Below, piece after piece: positions 1 through 4,714 of a DNA stretch of 5,320 bases. This stretch comes from Clostridia bacterium (GTDB taxonomy: Bacteria; Bacillota_A; Clostridia; Christensenellales; Borkfalkiaceae). The position numbers and the translations under genes are program-made. The stretch's first letter is position 1; every line of letters starts with the position of its first letter. The DNA lies in NCBI GenBank assembly GCA_003979335.1, contig RYWC01000011.1:1-5320 (forward strand). The letters run 5' to 3'. The notes under the pieces are model-generated. The model was not told where the DNA came from. It did no database searches and was given only the letters and a program-made list of their open reading frames with translations.

Positions 1-21
1 TTCTTGTTCTATCTGCCATAT

Positions 22-120
22 CGGGGAGCCGGGAATCAAATCTCGAAAGCGGGAAAGGCTTTGCCGCAGATTGCCCGGTCTCCCGCGTGCCGGTGCGCGG
101 GTGCTGCGGAAAACCTGCAC
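22..120. other. GC-rich self-complementary segment, unidentified
   Basis: This stretch is markedly more GC-rich than the rest of the window and folds well on paper. Positions 24-37 (GGGAGCCGGGAATC) pair with 69-84 as 14 base pairs, interrupted only by single-base bulges at G73 and T79. Inside it, AAAGC at 46-50 can pair with GCTTT at 58-62. A second hairpin pairs 82-89 with 94-101 and competes for bases 82-84. A third, weaker one covers 101-120. This could be the end of a structured RNA, an extragenic palindromic repeat, or part of a GC-rich gene that leaves the window. I see no match to the SRP RNA, tmRNA or 5S rRNA signatures that I know. A leftward frame without ATG is open from about 192 to 1, but most frames are open in such GC-rich sequence. 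Function unknown. Confidence 0.3.
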
Positions 121-129
121 GTTATAGAA

Positions 130-165
130 GCAAAAGGATTGATGTTTTTTGCGCAAAAGGATTGA
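130..165 (+). repeat. 13-bp direct repeat overlapping the tRNA promoter -35
   Basis: GCAAAAGGATTGA occurs exactly at 130-142 and again at 153-165, 23 bp apart, which is about two helical turns. The second copy runs into the TTGACA -35 element; the first copy ends in the same TTGA followed by TG. Between and over them lies a perfect 12-bp palindrome, TTTTGCGCAAAA, at 147-158. The arrangement could be a duplicated promoter segment or a regulator binding site. The repeat itself is certain; its role is inferred. Confidence 0.5.
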
Positions 166-190
166 CAAATCGAACCGGATGTCGTATAAT
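162..190 (+). promoter_or_regulatory. Consensus sigma-70/sigma-A promoter for the tRNA pair
   Basis: The -35 box TTGACA is at 162-167 and the -10 box TATAAT at 185-190. Both are perfect consensus, with the optimal 17-bp spacer. Transcription would begin near 196-198, about 25 bases before the first tRNA, leaving a short 5' leader to be processed. Such a strong promoter fits stable RNA genes. No second promoter of comparable quality lies between the two tRNAs, so both are probably made from this one. Confidence 0.88.
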
Positions 191-220
191 AACTATTGCC
201 GTCAAAACAGGCGGCGATGT

Positions 221-297
221 CCGGGTGTAGCGCAGTTTGGTAGCGCGTCTGGTTAGGGACCAGAAGGTCGTGGGTTCAAGTCCCGTCGCCTCAACCA
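221..297 (+). tRNA. tRNA-Pro-like, anticodon AGG, with defective acceptor stem
   Basis: A 77-base cloverleaf can be drawn. T228-A229 follow the acceptor strand. The D stem is GCGC/GCGC with a 9-base loop AGTTTGGTA. The anticodon stem is TCTGG/CCAGA with loop TTAGGGA, so the anticodon is AGG (255-257) followed by G37. The T stem is GTGGG/CCCGT with loop TTCAAGT, then discriminator A294 and an encoded CCA (295-297). Anticodon bases GG, G37, A73 and the D arm all point to proline; the D arm is close to the E. coli tRNA-Pro D arm that EF-P recognises. The acceptor stem is poor: CCGGGTG (221-227) faces CGCCTCA (287-293), giving C-A and C-C mismatches at the first two pairs and two G-U wobbles. A34 in a bacterial proline tRNA is also uncommon. 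It may be a decayed copy, a non-canonical tRNA, or a functional tRNA with an edited end. Confidence 0.68.
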
Positions 298-338
298 TCG
301 CCTACCGACGTTTTAGTCGGTGGGCGAATTTATTTATT
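298..338 (+). terminator. Inter-tRNA hairpin with interrupted T-tract
   Basis: TCGCCTACCGAC (298-309) pairs with GTCGGTGGGCGA (316-327) as 12 consecutive pairs, with one G-U and a 6-base loop GTTTTA. The following sequence ATTTATTTATT is U-rich but interrupted, so termination may be partial. The hairpin starts directly after the CCA of the first tRNA and ends 11 bases before the second. It could equally be an RNA-processing or tRNA 3'-end feature. Because the tRNA-Gly has no visible promoter of its own, some read-through is expected. Confidence 0.5.
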
Positions 339-413
339 GCAGGTGTCGCCTATCGGTATGGCGCCAGCTTCCCAAGCTGGTTTCGGCGGGTCCGACTCCC
401 GTCACCTGCTCCA
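339..413 (+). tRNA. tRNA-Gly (anticodon CCC)
   Basis: This is a 75-base cloverleaf with a perfect 7-bp acceptor stem, GCAGGTG (339-345) with CACCTGC (403-409), discriminator T410 and an encoded CCA at 411-413. The D stem is the short GCC/GGC around a loop containing GG. The anticodon stem CCAGC/GCTGG carries loop TTCCCAA, so the anticodon CCC is at 371-373 and reads GGG glycine codons. The T stem is GCGGG/CCCGT. Two bases are less usual: position 9 is C (347), and the T loop reads TCCGACT, so the usual TTC has become TCC. The acceptor, anticodon and T stems are well paired, so I consider it a real gene. It is probably co-transcribed with the upstream tRNA-Pro-like gene. Confidence 0.9.
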
Positions 414-417
414 TTTT

Positions 418-450
418 TACCGTCGCCATGTTTGAGCGGCGGTATTTTTT
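418..450 (+). terminator. Intrinsic terminator after the tRNA genes
   Basis: TACCGTCGC (418-426) pairs with GCGGCGGTA (436-444) as 9 bp with one G-U and a 9-base loop, followed at once by six T residues (445-450). It starts 4 bases after the CCA end of tRNA-Gly and separates the tRNA unit from the downstream protein gene. Confidence 0.85.
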
Positions 451-538
451 ACTGTAAAACATATACCGCAAAATAAATATATTAAAACAGGTTTTCTGTT
501 TGCTGATTAAAAATTTTTTTAATGGGAAAAACCTTTAC
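451..538 (+). promoter_or_regulatory. AT-rich upstream region of the ferritin-like gene, with small palindrome
   Basis: About 90 AT-rich bases lie between the tRNA terminator and the ribosome binding site of the next gene, and its promoter is expected here. No clear -35/-10 pair stands out; TATATT near 478-483 is a possible -10. An interrupted palindrome AAACAG-N5-CTGTTT lies at 485-501 and may be a small hairpin or an operator. It does not look like a canonical Fur or PerR box. The poly-T run at 514-520 precedes an ATG at 522 that has no ribosome binding site. Confidence 0.3.
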
Positions 539-543
539 GGAGG
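539..543 (+). promoter_or_regulatory. Ribosome binding site deciding the start of the ferritin-like gene
   Basis: GGAGG at 539-543 lies 5 bases before ATG at 549. The upstream in-frame ATG at 522 has only a T-run before it and no Shine-Dalgarno sequence. I therefore place the start at 549, which removes nine residues from the longest possible reading frame. Confidence 0.75.
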
Positions 544-548
544 CTTAT

Positions 549-1802
549 ATGAACCCTATTAAAGAAAAATCAAAATCACTTGAAAACAGTTTTTTACCTT
601 TAAGAAAAATGTACCCTAAAAGCTATAACAAGCTGAAAACTTCACCTTACACAAAAACCCGCGTAATTTTGATGAACGGGACGGAGTTTGAATCGCAATG
701 GTTTATGCATCAGTTTGCCCGTCATTGCGACGAACCCGAAATTTTGGCGGCATTGGCTGTTGTGCGCAGACAGGAACAGCAGCAGCAAAAACGCATAAGC
801 TGTTTAAAGCCCATTAACGAAAGTATACTTGAAACAACAATCGCTTATGAACAGCTTGCTATCGATTTAACCGCCGTTCTTGCAAAGCACGATACCGACG
901 AAACAAATATCAAAGCTTTGAATTTTGCGCTTTTGGAGGACTTTGACCACCTGTACCGCTTTGCAAATCTTTTAAAGACCGATAAGGGCGAAGACGCGGA
1001 TGTTCTTGTCGGTAAGTACACGGAAATTATGCCCGGACGTCCCACCGTTGCGGAACACCGCTATCCTGCGGATGAAATTAAAAAGCATATGATTGCCGAA
1101 AAAGCAGACCTATATTCAAAGCTTGTTGCAAGCACCATAACCGCGGCAGAACAACAGACAATGAACTACTATATGAACATTGCGCAGTGGTATAAAAACG
1201 ACCTGGGCAGAAAGCTTTATGCGGAAATTGCAATGATTGAAGAAGCGCACGTCTCACAATACGAAAGCTTAAAAGACCCTAATCTTACTTGGCTTGAACA
1301 ATGGGTTATGCACGAGTACTGCGAATGCTGGCTGTACTATTCCGCAATGAACGACGAACGCGACGAAAATATTAAGAAAATTTGGACTGAACACTATAAA
1401 ATGGAAGTTGCTCACCTTAAAACAGCGGCTAAACTTCTTAAAAAGTACGAAAACAAAACTTTTGAAAGCGTGTGTGGTTCGGGTGAATTCCCCCAGCTTT
1501 TAAAACTCGGCGGAAATAAAGATTATATTAGAAAAGTGCTCGGCGAAACAATTAATCTGACAGCGGATAACACTGAAAAGATAGACACTTACAAGGAAAT
1601 CAAAAAGATACCCGACAGCCACAGGTATTTCGATTATCAGAAATATATGTCCGGCGACCCCGAAAGAAACCCCTCGCACCTTGTTATCAAAAAAGCAATC
1701 GAAAAGCTCGGTCAGGATTATCGCTATCAGGACAAAGAACATCCCGTAAAAGAACTGAGAAACAGAAAAACCGACAATGTAAAAGTTGCAAGAACAAAGT
1801 AA
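549..1802 (+). CDS. Ferritin-like (putative diiron) protein, 417 aa
   Basis: The protein is helical and rich in Glu, Lys, Tyr and Trp, with no signal peptide or membrane segment, so it is probably cytoplasmic. Three successive helical hairpins appear to carry metal-ligand candidates typical of the ferritin/rubrerythrin fold. The first has E101 (AYEQLA) and D131xxH134 in LLEDFDHLYR. The second has E201 (AAEQQ) and E231xxH234 (IEEAH). The third has E256/E259 (HEYCECW) and E286xxH289 (MEVAH). A normal diiron four-helix bundle needs only two such hairpins. The N-terminal 90 residues include a Gln-rich stretch (QEQQQQ). The last 110 residues are charged and have no motif I recognise. Role is inferred: iron binding, peroxide or O2 chemistry, or an unknown oxidase. 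The gene is monocistronic, between a tRNA terminator and a convergent terminator. Family-level call is moderately sure; function is unknown. Confidence 0.8.
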   Translation: MNPIKEKSKSLENSFLPLRKMYPKSYNKLKTSPYTKTRVILMNGTEFESQWFMHQFARHCDEPEILAALAVVRRQEQQQQKRISCLKPINESILETTIAYEQLAIDLTAVLAKHDTDETNIKALNFALLEDFDHLYRFANLLKTDKGEDADVLVGKYTEIMPGRPTVAEHRYPADEIKKHMIAEKADLYSKLVASTITAAEQQTMNYYMNIAQWYKNDLGRKLYAEIAMIEEAHVSQYESLKDPNLTWLEQWVMHEYCECWLYYSAMNDERDENIKKIWTEHYKMEVAHLKTAAKLLKKYENKTFESVCGSGEFPQLLKLGGNKDYIRKVLGETINLTADNTEKIDTYKEIKKIPDSHRYFDYQKYMSGDPERNPSHLVIKKAIEKLGQDYRYQDKEHPVKELRNRKTDNVKVARTK

Positions 1803-1824
1803 AAATAGTTCAATATTAAAAAAC

Positions 1825-1855
1825 AAACCGCGCAGATTAAAATTCTGCGCGGTTT
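1825..1855. terminator. Bidirectional intrinsic terminator between convergent genes
   Basis: AAACCGCGCAGA (1825-1836) pairs perfectly with TCTGCGCGGTTT (1844-1855) around loop TTAAAAT. Rightward, the tract after the stem is TTTAAATTAAATT. Leftward it is TTTGTTTTTTAATATT, which is the stronger one. The hairpin ends the ferritin-like gene (stop at 1802) and the leftward cassette (stop at 1866). Confidence 0.9.
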
Positions 1856-1865
1856 AAATTAAATT

Positions 1866-2390
1866 CTATTTATTTTCTTTAACAAATTTTTTAAGCTCTT
1901 TTAAAGTCTGCTTTTCGCCTTTTTCTTTAAGCATAGTAAGAAAATATTCCAGCATTTCACACGTTTTAGGATTCATACCCTCTTTATCCGTTTTTGCATT
2001 GAAATACTCTAACGGCGACGAATCGGTATACTTATCTTTAAGATAAATTTTTGAAGCGGCTATTCGGTCGCATAACATTTCAGCAAAATATTTAGGCGGC
2101 ATCTCTACGAATACCCTCCGCCCGTCAGCAAAATCCGTCCAATATTCGAAATGATGTTTGTTCCTGCCTTTATGGTGAAGCCATGCCGCTGAATAGCCAG
2201 ATACTTCCCTTTCCCTTGCTTGCGGACTGCGGTTGCCCTGATAATATTTTGCGCCGGACCAAAACTCCGCCCAACTGAATTTGGAAAGGTCGTGTGCAAG
2301 TCCCTGACGGAAAAGTCCGCATTTGAAACAAAGTTTTCTTACCGCGCGCCTATGGCGGCAGACAGTTAAAAAGTGTTTTACAACGTGCAT
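1866..2390 (-). CDS. DUF5662-family protein with HD-like motifs, 174 aa
   Basis: The sequence matches my memory of DUF5662, a short conserved family of Firmicutes with no established function, sometimes annotated as catalase without good reason. Recognisable family blocks are KCGLFRQGLAHDLSKF (residues 23-38), EFWSGAKYYQG (42-52), WLHHKGRNKHHFEYW (70-84) and MLCDRIAASKIY (105-116). The order of H13 or H6, H33-D34, H72/H73, H79/H80 and D108 resembles the metal ligands of HD-domain phosphohydrolases; that link is inferred. No membrane segment or signal peptide is seen. The C-terminus is Lys/Glu-rich. Its ATG lies one base after the stop of the phosphatase gene (TAA-A-ATG) with no strong ribosome binding site, so translation is probably coupled. 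It is the last gene before the shared terminator. Confidence 0.85.
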   Translation of the reverse strand: MHVVKHFLTVCRHRRAVRKLCFKCGLFRQGLAHDLSKFSWAEFWSGAKYYQGNRSPQAREREVSGYSAAWLHHKGRNKHHFEYWTDFADGRRVFVEMPPKYFAEMLCDRIAASKIYLKDKYTDSSPLEYFNAKTDKEGMNPKTCEMLEYFLTMLKEKGEKQTLKELKKFVKENK

Positions 2391-2391
2391 T

Positions 2392-3168
2392 TTATTCTTT
2401 TAACGAAGTTAATGTAAGATTGTGCAGATTTTCGTTTGACGAAGCGGCGACGCCGAAAACCCCTGCTTTATAGTCTTTGCCGTCAAAATCGGTGACTATT
2501 GCGCCGGCTTCTTTGCAAAGTAAAACACCGGGACAGATATCCCAAAGATTTTTGGTCATAACAACGGTAGAATCGGTTTTACCGCTTGCAAGAAAAGTAA
2601 AATCAAAACAAGCCGCGCCGAACATTCTTATTTTTGCAATTTGAGGATATAACCAGCCTATAGCTTTGTGTTGCAAAATTGCGTGCTTTGAAGACTTATG
2701 CGAATAATCGCCGAAGCTCACAATCGAATTCTGAACGGAAGTTTTTGAACTTACAGAAATTCTTTTCCCGTTAAGATAAGCGCCACAGCCCTTTATCGCG
2801 TAATATTCTTCGCCGAAAGCAGGAAGAACTATTGCGGAAAGAACAATGTCTTCGCCCTCAATAAGCGCGCACTGAACGCCATAAAATTTAATTCCGTGCG
2901 CCATATTGCAGGTGCCGTCAATAGGGTCTATAATCCAGGTCCTGCCGTTAATTTCGGAAAAAGGCAATGTTTCTTCGCTTATGATATTATCCTCAGGGAA
3001 TTCTTTATATATTTCTTTTTTCAAAAAATCTTCTATTCCCTTGTCGATATCCGTTACAAGGTCGTATGCACCTTTTTGCTCGGTGATAAAACCGTCCTTA
3101 TTGCAATAATTTTCAATTGCGCAACTGATACGGGATAATATAAAATCTTTTTCTTTTAAATACTTCAT
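2392..3168 (-). CDS. Inositol-monophosphatase-family phosphatase, 258 aa
   Basis: This is a metal-dependent (Mg2+, Li+-sensitive class) phosphomonoesterase of the IMPase/SuhB/CysQ superfamily and is cytoplasmic. All diagnostic parts are visible: KGAYDLVTDID (33-42), the metal ligand E65 in IISEE, the hallmark IDPIDGT (80-86) with D81 and D84, and the C-terminal LWDICPGVLLCKEAG block (208-222) with D210. The length is typical. The hallmark continues NMAHG rather than the commonest NF form, a small variation. The substrate could be inositol phosphate, 3'-phosphoadenosine nucleotides, NADP or fructose-1,6-bisphosphate, and the sequence alone does not decide. The start has GAGGAG just upstream, inside the end of the TIR gene, whose TAG stop is one base before this ATG. 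The two proteins are therefore likely made together, and the next gene follows with a 1-nt gap. Confidence 0.93.
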   Translation of the reverse strand: MKYLKEKDFILSRISCAIENYCNKDGFITEQKGAYDLVTDIDKGIEDFLKKEIYKEFPEDNIISEETLPFSEINGRTWIIDPIDGTCNMAHGIKFYGVQCALIEGEDIVLSAIVLPAFGEEYYAIKGCGAYLNGKRISVSSKTSVQNSIVSFGDYSHKSSKHAILQHKAIGWLYPQIAKIRMFGAACFDFTFLASGKTDSTVVMTKNLWDICPGVLLCKEAGAIVTDFDGKDYKAGVFGVAASSNENLHNLTLTSLKE

Positions 3169-3169
3169 C

Positions 3170-4234
3170 CTACTCCTCGGTTATTTCTTCCGCATTCGAT
3201 TTAATGTAACGGTAATTTTCCAGACAAAAATCATACAGCGGAGATACTTCCTGCTTTTCAATCAAAAAGCAGGGATTGCGCATACCTGCTTCGGTATTTC
3301 CGTAATACTGCAATATCGCATAAGAATCTAACAATATCACGTTTAAACGCGGCAGTTTAGAATACTTATAAAGTTTATAACTCTCTTTTTGCGGCTCTTC
3401 TAATCTGAATTTAAAATCAAGCGCGGTTTCGATATTGTTAATCGTAATATTTTTTATCCTGTTCGGGCGCAGACCTTCTTCCTTTTCCCTTTGCTCTGTA
3501 AACGGGCTTTCGGGGTCTAAGAAAAGAAGTTCAACCTTTCCTCCTTTTTCAATGGCATGTTTTAATGCTTCGGGGTCTATTCTTGAAGTAAGCTCGCTGT
3601 TCGATATACCCATAGCCCTGATATTTTTTGAATGAGCGACCAAGTTAGCTAAATCGACCTGCTGACTCATAGCCGAACGTTTGACAAAAATCTGCTTAAC
3701 TTCCGTTGTCGTCTGGCTCTTCTGCCAAACGTCGCTATCTTTACGCAGAACAAGCCTGCTTTTAATCCAATCGGCTATTTCGGCAAAAGAATTTTCTTCG
3801 TTATCCGAATCGCAAAAGAAATGGGTGCGTTTAGCAAATAATTCGTGTAAATTAGCTTCCTGACCTTTCTTTCTTTTTTCCGAATAATCACCGCAAACAA
3901 AAACGCGCGCGTCCTGAACGCGGACATCGTTACCTGCCTGCGTCATAGCATAAAAAGCGTCTATTTCCGTTGAAAACTCGTAATGCTCGGTAACGCTTAT
4001 AGTACCGCTCTCATTGACATGTATATTCTCGTTGCAGACAAGCAGAAATGTTTTTGACCTTATTACTTCTATTATATTTGCCTTATAAATATCCTTGCCT
4101 GAATAAGGAAAATAAAAAGGCTTTATACCGTTCCTTTTCAGAAAATCGTACAATCTGTCGCAAATTTCTCTGGAACCGTTTTTATCGTAACTTCCGTGAT
4201 AGGCTATAAAAACGTCAAAATCTTTTGTTATCAT
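3170..4234 (-). CDS. TIR-domain protein with C-terminal PLD-like (DUF5919-like) region, 354 aa
   Basis: Residues 5-160 look like a bacterial TIR domain. Strand A is DFDVFIAYHG (5-14), the BB region is GIKPFYFPYSGKD (36-48), followed by SKTFLLVCNENI (60-71), and YEFSTEIDAFY (85-95) supplies the Glu (E90) where TIR NADases have their catalytic residue. Residues 190-345 resemble the phospholipase D-like/DUF5919 pattern: KNIRAMGISNSEL (203-215), GGKVELLFLDPES (231-243), LPRLNVILLDSYAILQYYG (294-312) and CLENYRYI (337-344). No HxKxxxxD catalytic motif is visible, so this half may bind a ligand rather than cut lipid. TIR proteins of bacteria often consume NAD or make nucleotide signals in anti-phage defence; that role is inferred. 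The ATG is preceded only by weak GGTAAG, and a terminator lies just upstream. The gene is followed by the phosphatase gene with a 1-nt gap. No Thoeris ThsA partner is in the window. Confidence 0.8.
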   Translation of the reverse strand: MITKDFDVFIAYHGSYDKNGSREICDRLYDFLKRNGIKPFYFPYSGKDIYKANIIEVIRSKTFLLVCNENIHVNESGTISVTEHYEFSTEIDAFYAMTQAGNDVRVQDARVFVCGDYSEKRKKGQEANLHELFAKRTHFFCDSDNEENSFAEIADWIKSRLVLRKDSDVWQKSQTTTEVKQIFVKRSAMSQQVDLANLVAHSKNIRAMGISNSELTSRIDPEALKHAIEKGGKVELLFLDPESPFTEQREKEEGLRPNRIKNITINNIETALDFKFRLEEPQKESYKLYKYSKLPRLNVILLDSYAILQYYGNTEAGMRNPCFLIEKQEVSPLYDFCLENYRYIKSNAEEITEE

Positions 4235-4249
4235 TGTCTTACCATAGTT

Positions 4250-4271
4250 AAAAAGGGCGATAAATCGCCCT
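4250..4271 (-). terminator. Intrinsic terminator between dtd and the TIR gene
   Basis: On the minus strand, AGGGCGA and TCGCCCT form a perfect 7-bp stem (4254-4260 with 4265-4271) with a 4-base loop, followed by TTTTT. It begins 5 bases after the dtd stop and ends about 15 bases before the TIR start codon. It should end efp-dtd transcripts, or act as an attenuator that lets only some polymerases into the TIR cassette. Confidence 0.8.
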
Positions 4272-4276
4272 GTATT

Positions 4277-4714
4277 TTAAGTTTCGTATATTATTGTTAC
4301 CGGACCGTCGTTATACTGCGTTATTTTCATATCCGCGCCGAAAACACCCTGTTTGACGGGCACTTCGTATTCGCGGAGTAGCGACGCGGTATATTCGTAC
4401 AGCTCGTTTGCCTTGTCGGGACGCTCGGCGGCAATAAAGCTAGGTCTGTTACCGTGCGAGCAATCGCCTAAAAGCGTAAACTGCGAAATCAACAGAATTT
4501 CACCTTTCACATCTTTTACAGACTTATTCATTTTTCCGTTTTCATCTTCGAAAATACGGAGCTGAGCAATTTTTTTCGCCATTGCCTGCGCCTGCAAAAG
4601 AGTATCCCCTGCTTTAACGCCGAGATACACGGCAAGACCGTAAGGAATTTCGGAAATAAGTTTACCGTCAACGGAAAGCGAAGTTTTACCCGTCCGCTGT
4701 ATAGCGGCGCGCAT
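4277..4714 (-). CDS. dtd: D-aminoacyl-tRNA deacylase (DTD), 145 aa
   Basis: This enzyme removes D-amino acids (and glycine mischarged on tRNA-Ala) from tRNA in the cytoplasm, which protects translation fidelity. Full family length and all signatures are present: start MRAAIQR, internal SVDG (14-17), the SQFTL catalytic motif (77-81, with catalytic-pocket S77 and Q78), GNRPSF (88-93) and the cross-subunit Gly-cis-Pro motif in DGPVT (136-140). The protein acts as a homodimer in known cases. The start overlaps the stop of efp (TAATG, one shared base), and AGGA lies about 7 bases upstream, so it is coupled to efp. A terminator follows its stop within a few bases. This is a firm assignment. Confidence 0.97.
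   Translation of the reverse strand: MRAAIQRTGKTSLSVDGKLISEIPYGLAVYLGVKAGDTLLQAQAMAKKIAQLRIFEDENGKMNKSVKDVKGEILLISQFTLLGDCSHGNRPSFIAAERPDKANELYEYTASLLREYEVPVKQGVFGADMKITQYNDGPVTIIYET

Noticed and set aside
1..192. Leftward open frame without ATG, with a possible GTG start at 118-120, running off the left edge
   Set aside because: No ribosome binding site is seen, and several other frames in the GC-rich segment are also open. It remains possible but cannot be supported.
286..303. Integrative-element attachment site at the tRNA-Pro 3' end
   Set aside because: The repeated TCGCCT is only 6 bp, and no integrase or element gene is nearby.
237..476. Rightward 79-residue open frame
   Set aside because: It runs through both tRNA genes and their terminator and has no ribosome binding site; it is a by-product of structured RNA sequence.
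1500..1826. Leftward 108-residue open frame antisense to the ferritin-like gene
   Set aside because: It lies antisense to a well-supported gene, its composition is a shadow pattern rich in Phe and Ile, and it reads into the terminator region.
3170..4234. Complete Thoeris or CBASS defence system
   Set aside because: Only a TIR protein is present. No ThsA (SIR2/SLOG) gene, cyclase, or known effector partner is in the window.
4233..4247. Five-codon mini-ORF (ATG GTA AGA CAA TGA, minus strand) whose stop overlaps the TIR start
   Set aside because: It lacks a ribosome binding site and is too short to separate from chance, although ATGA overlaps can couple translation.
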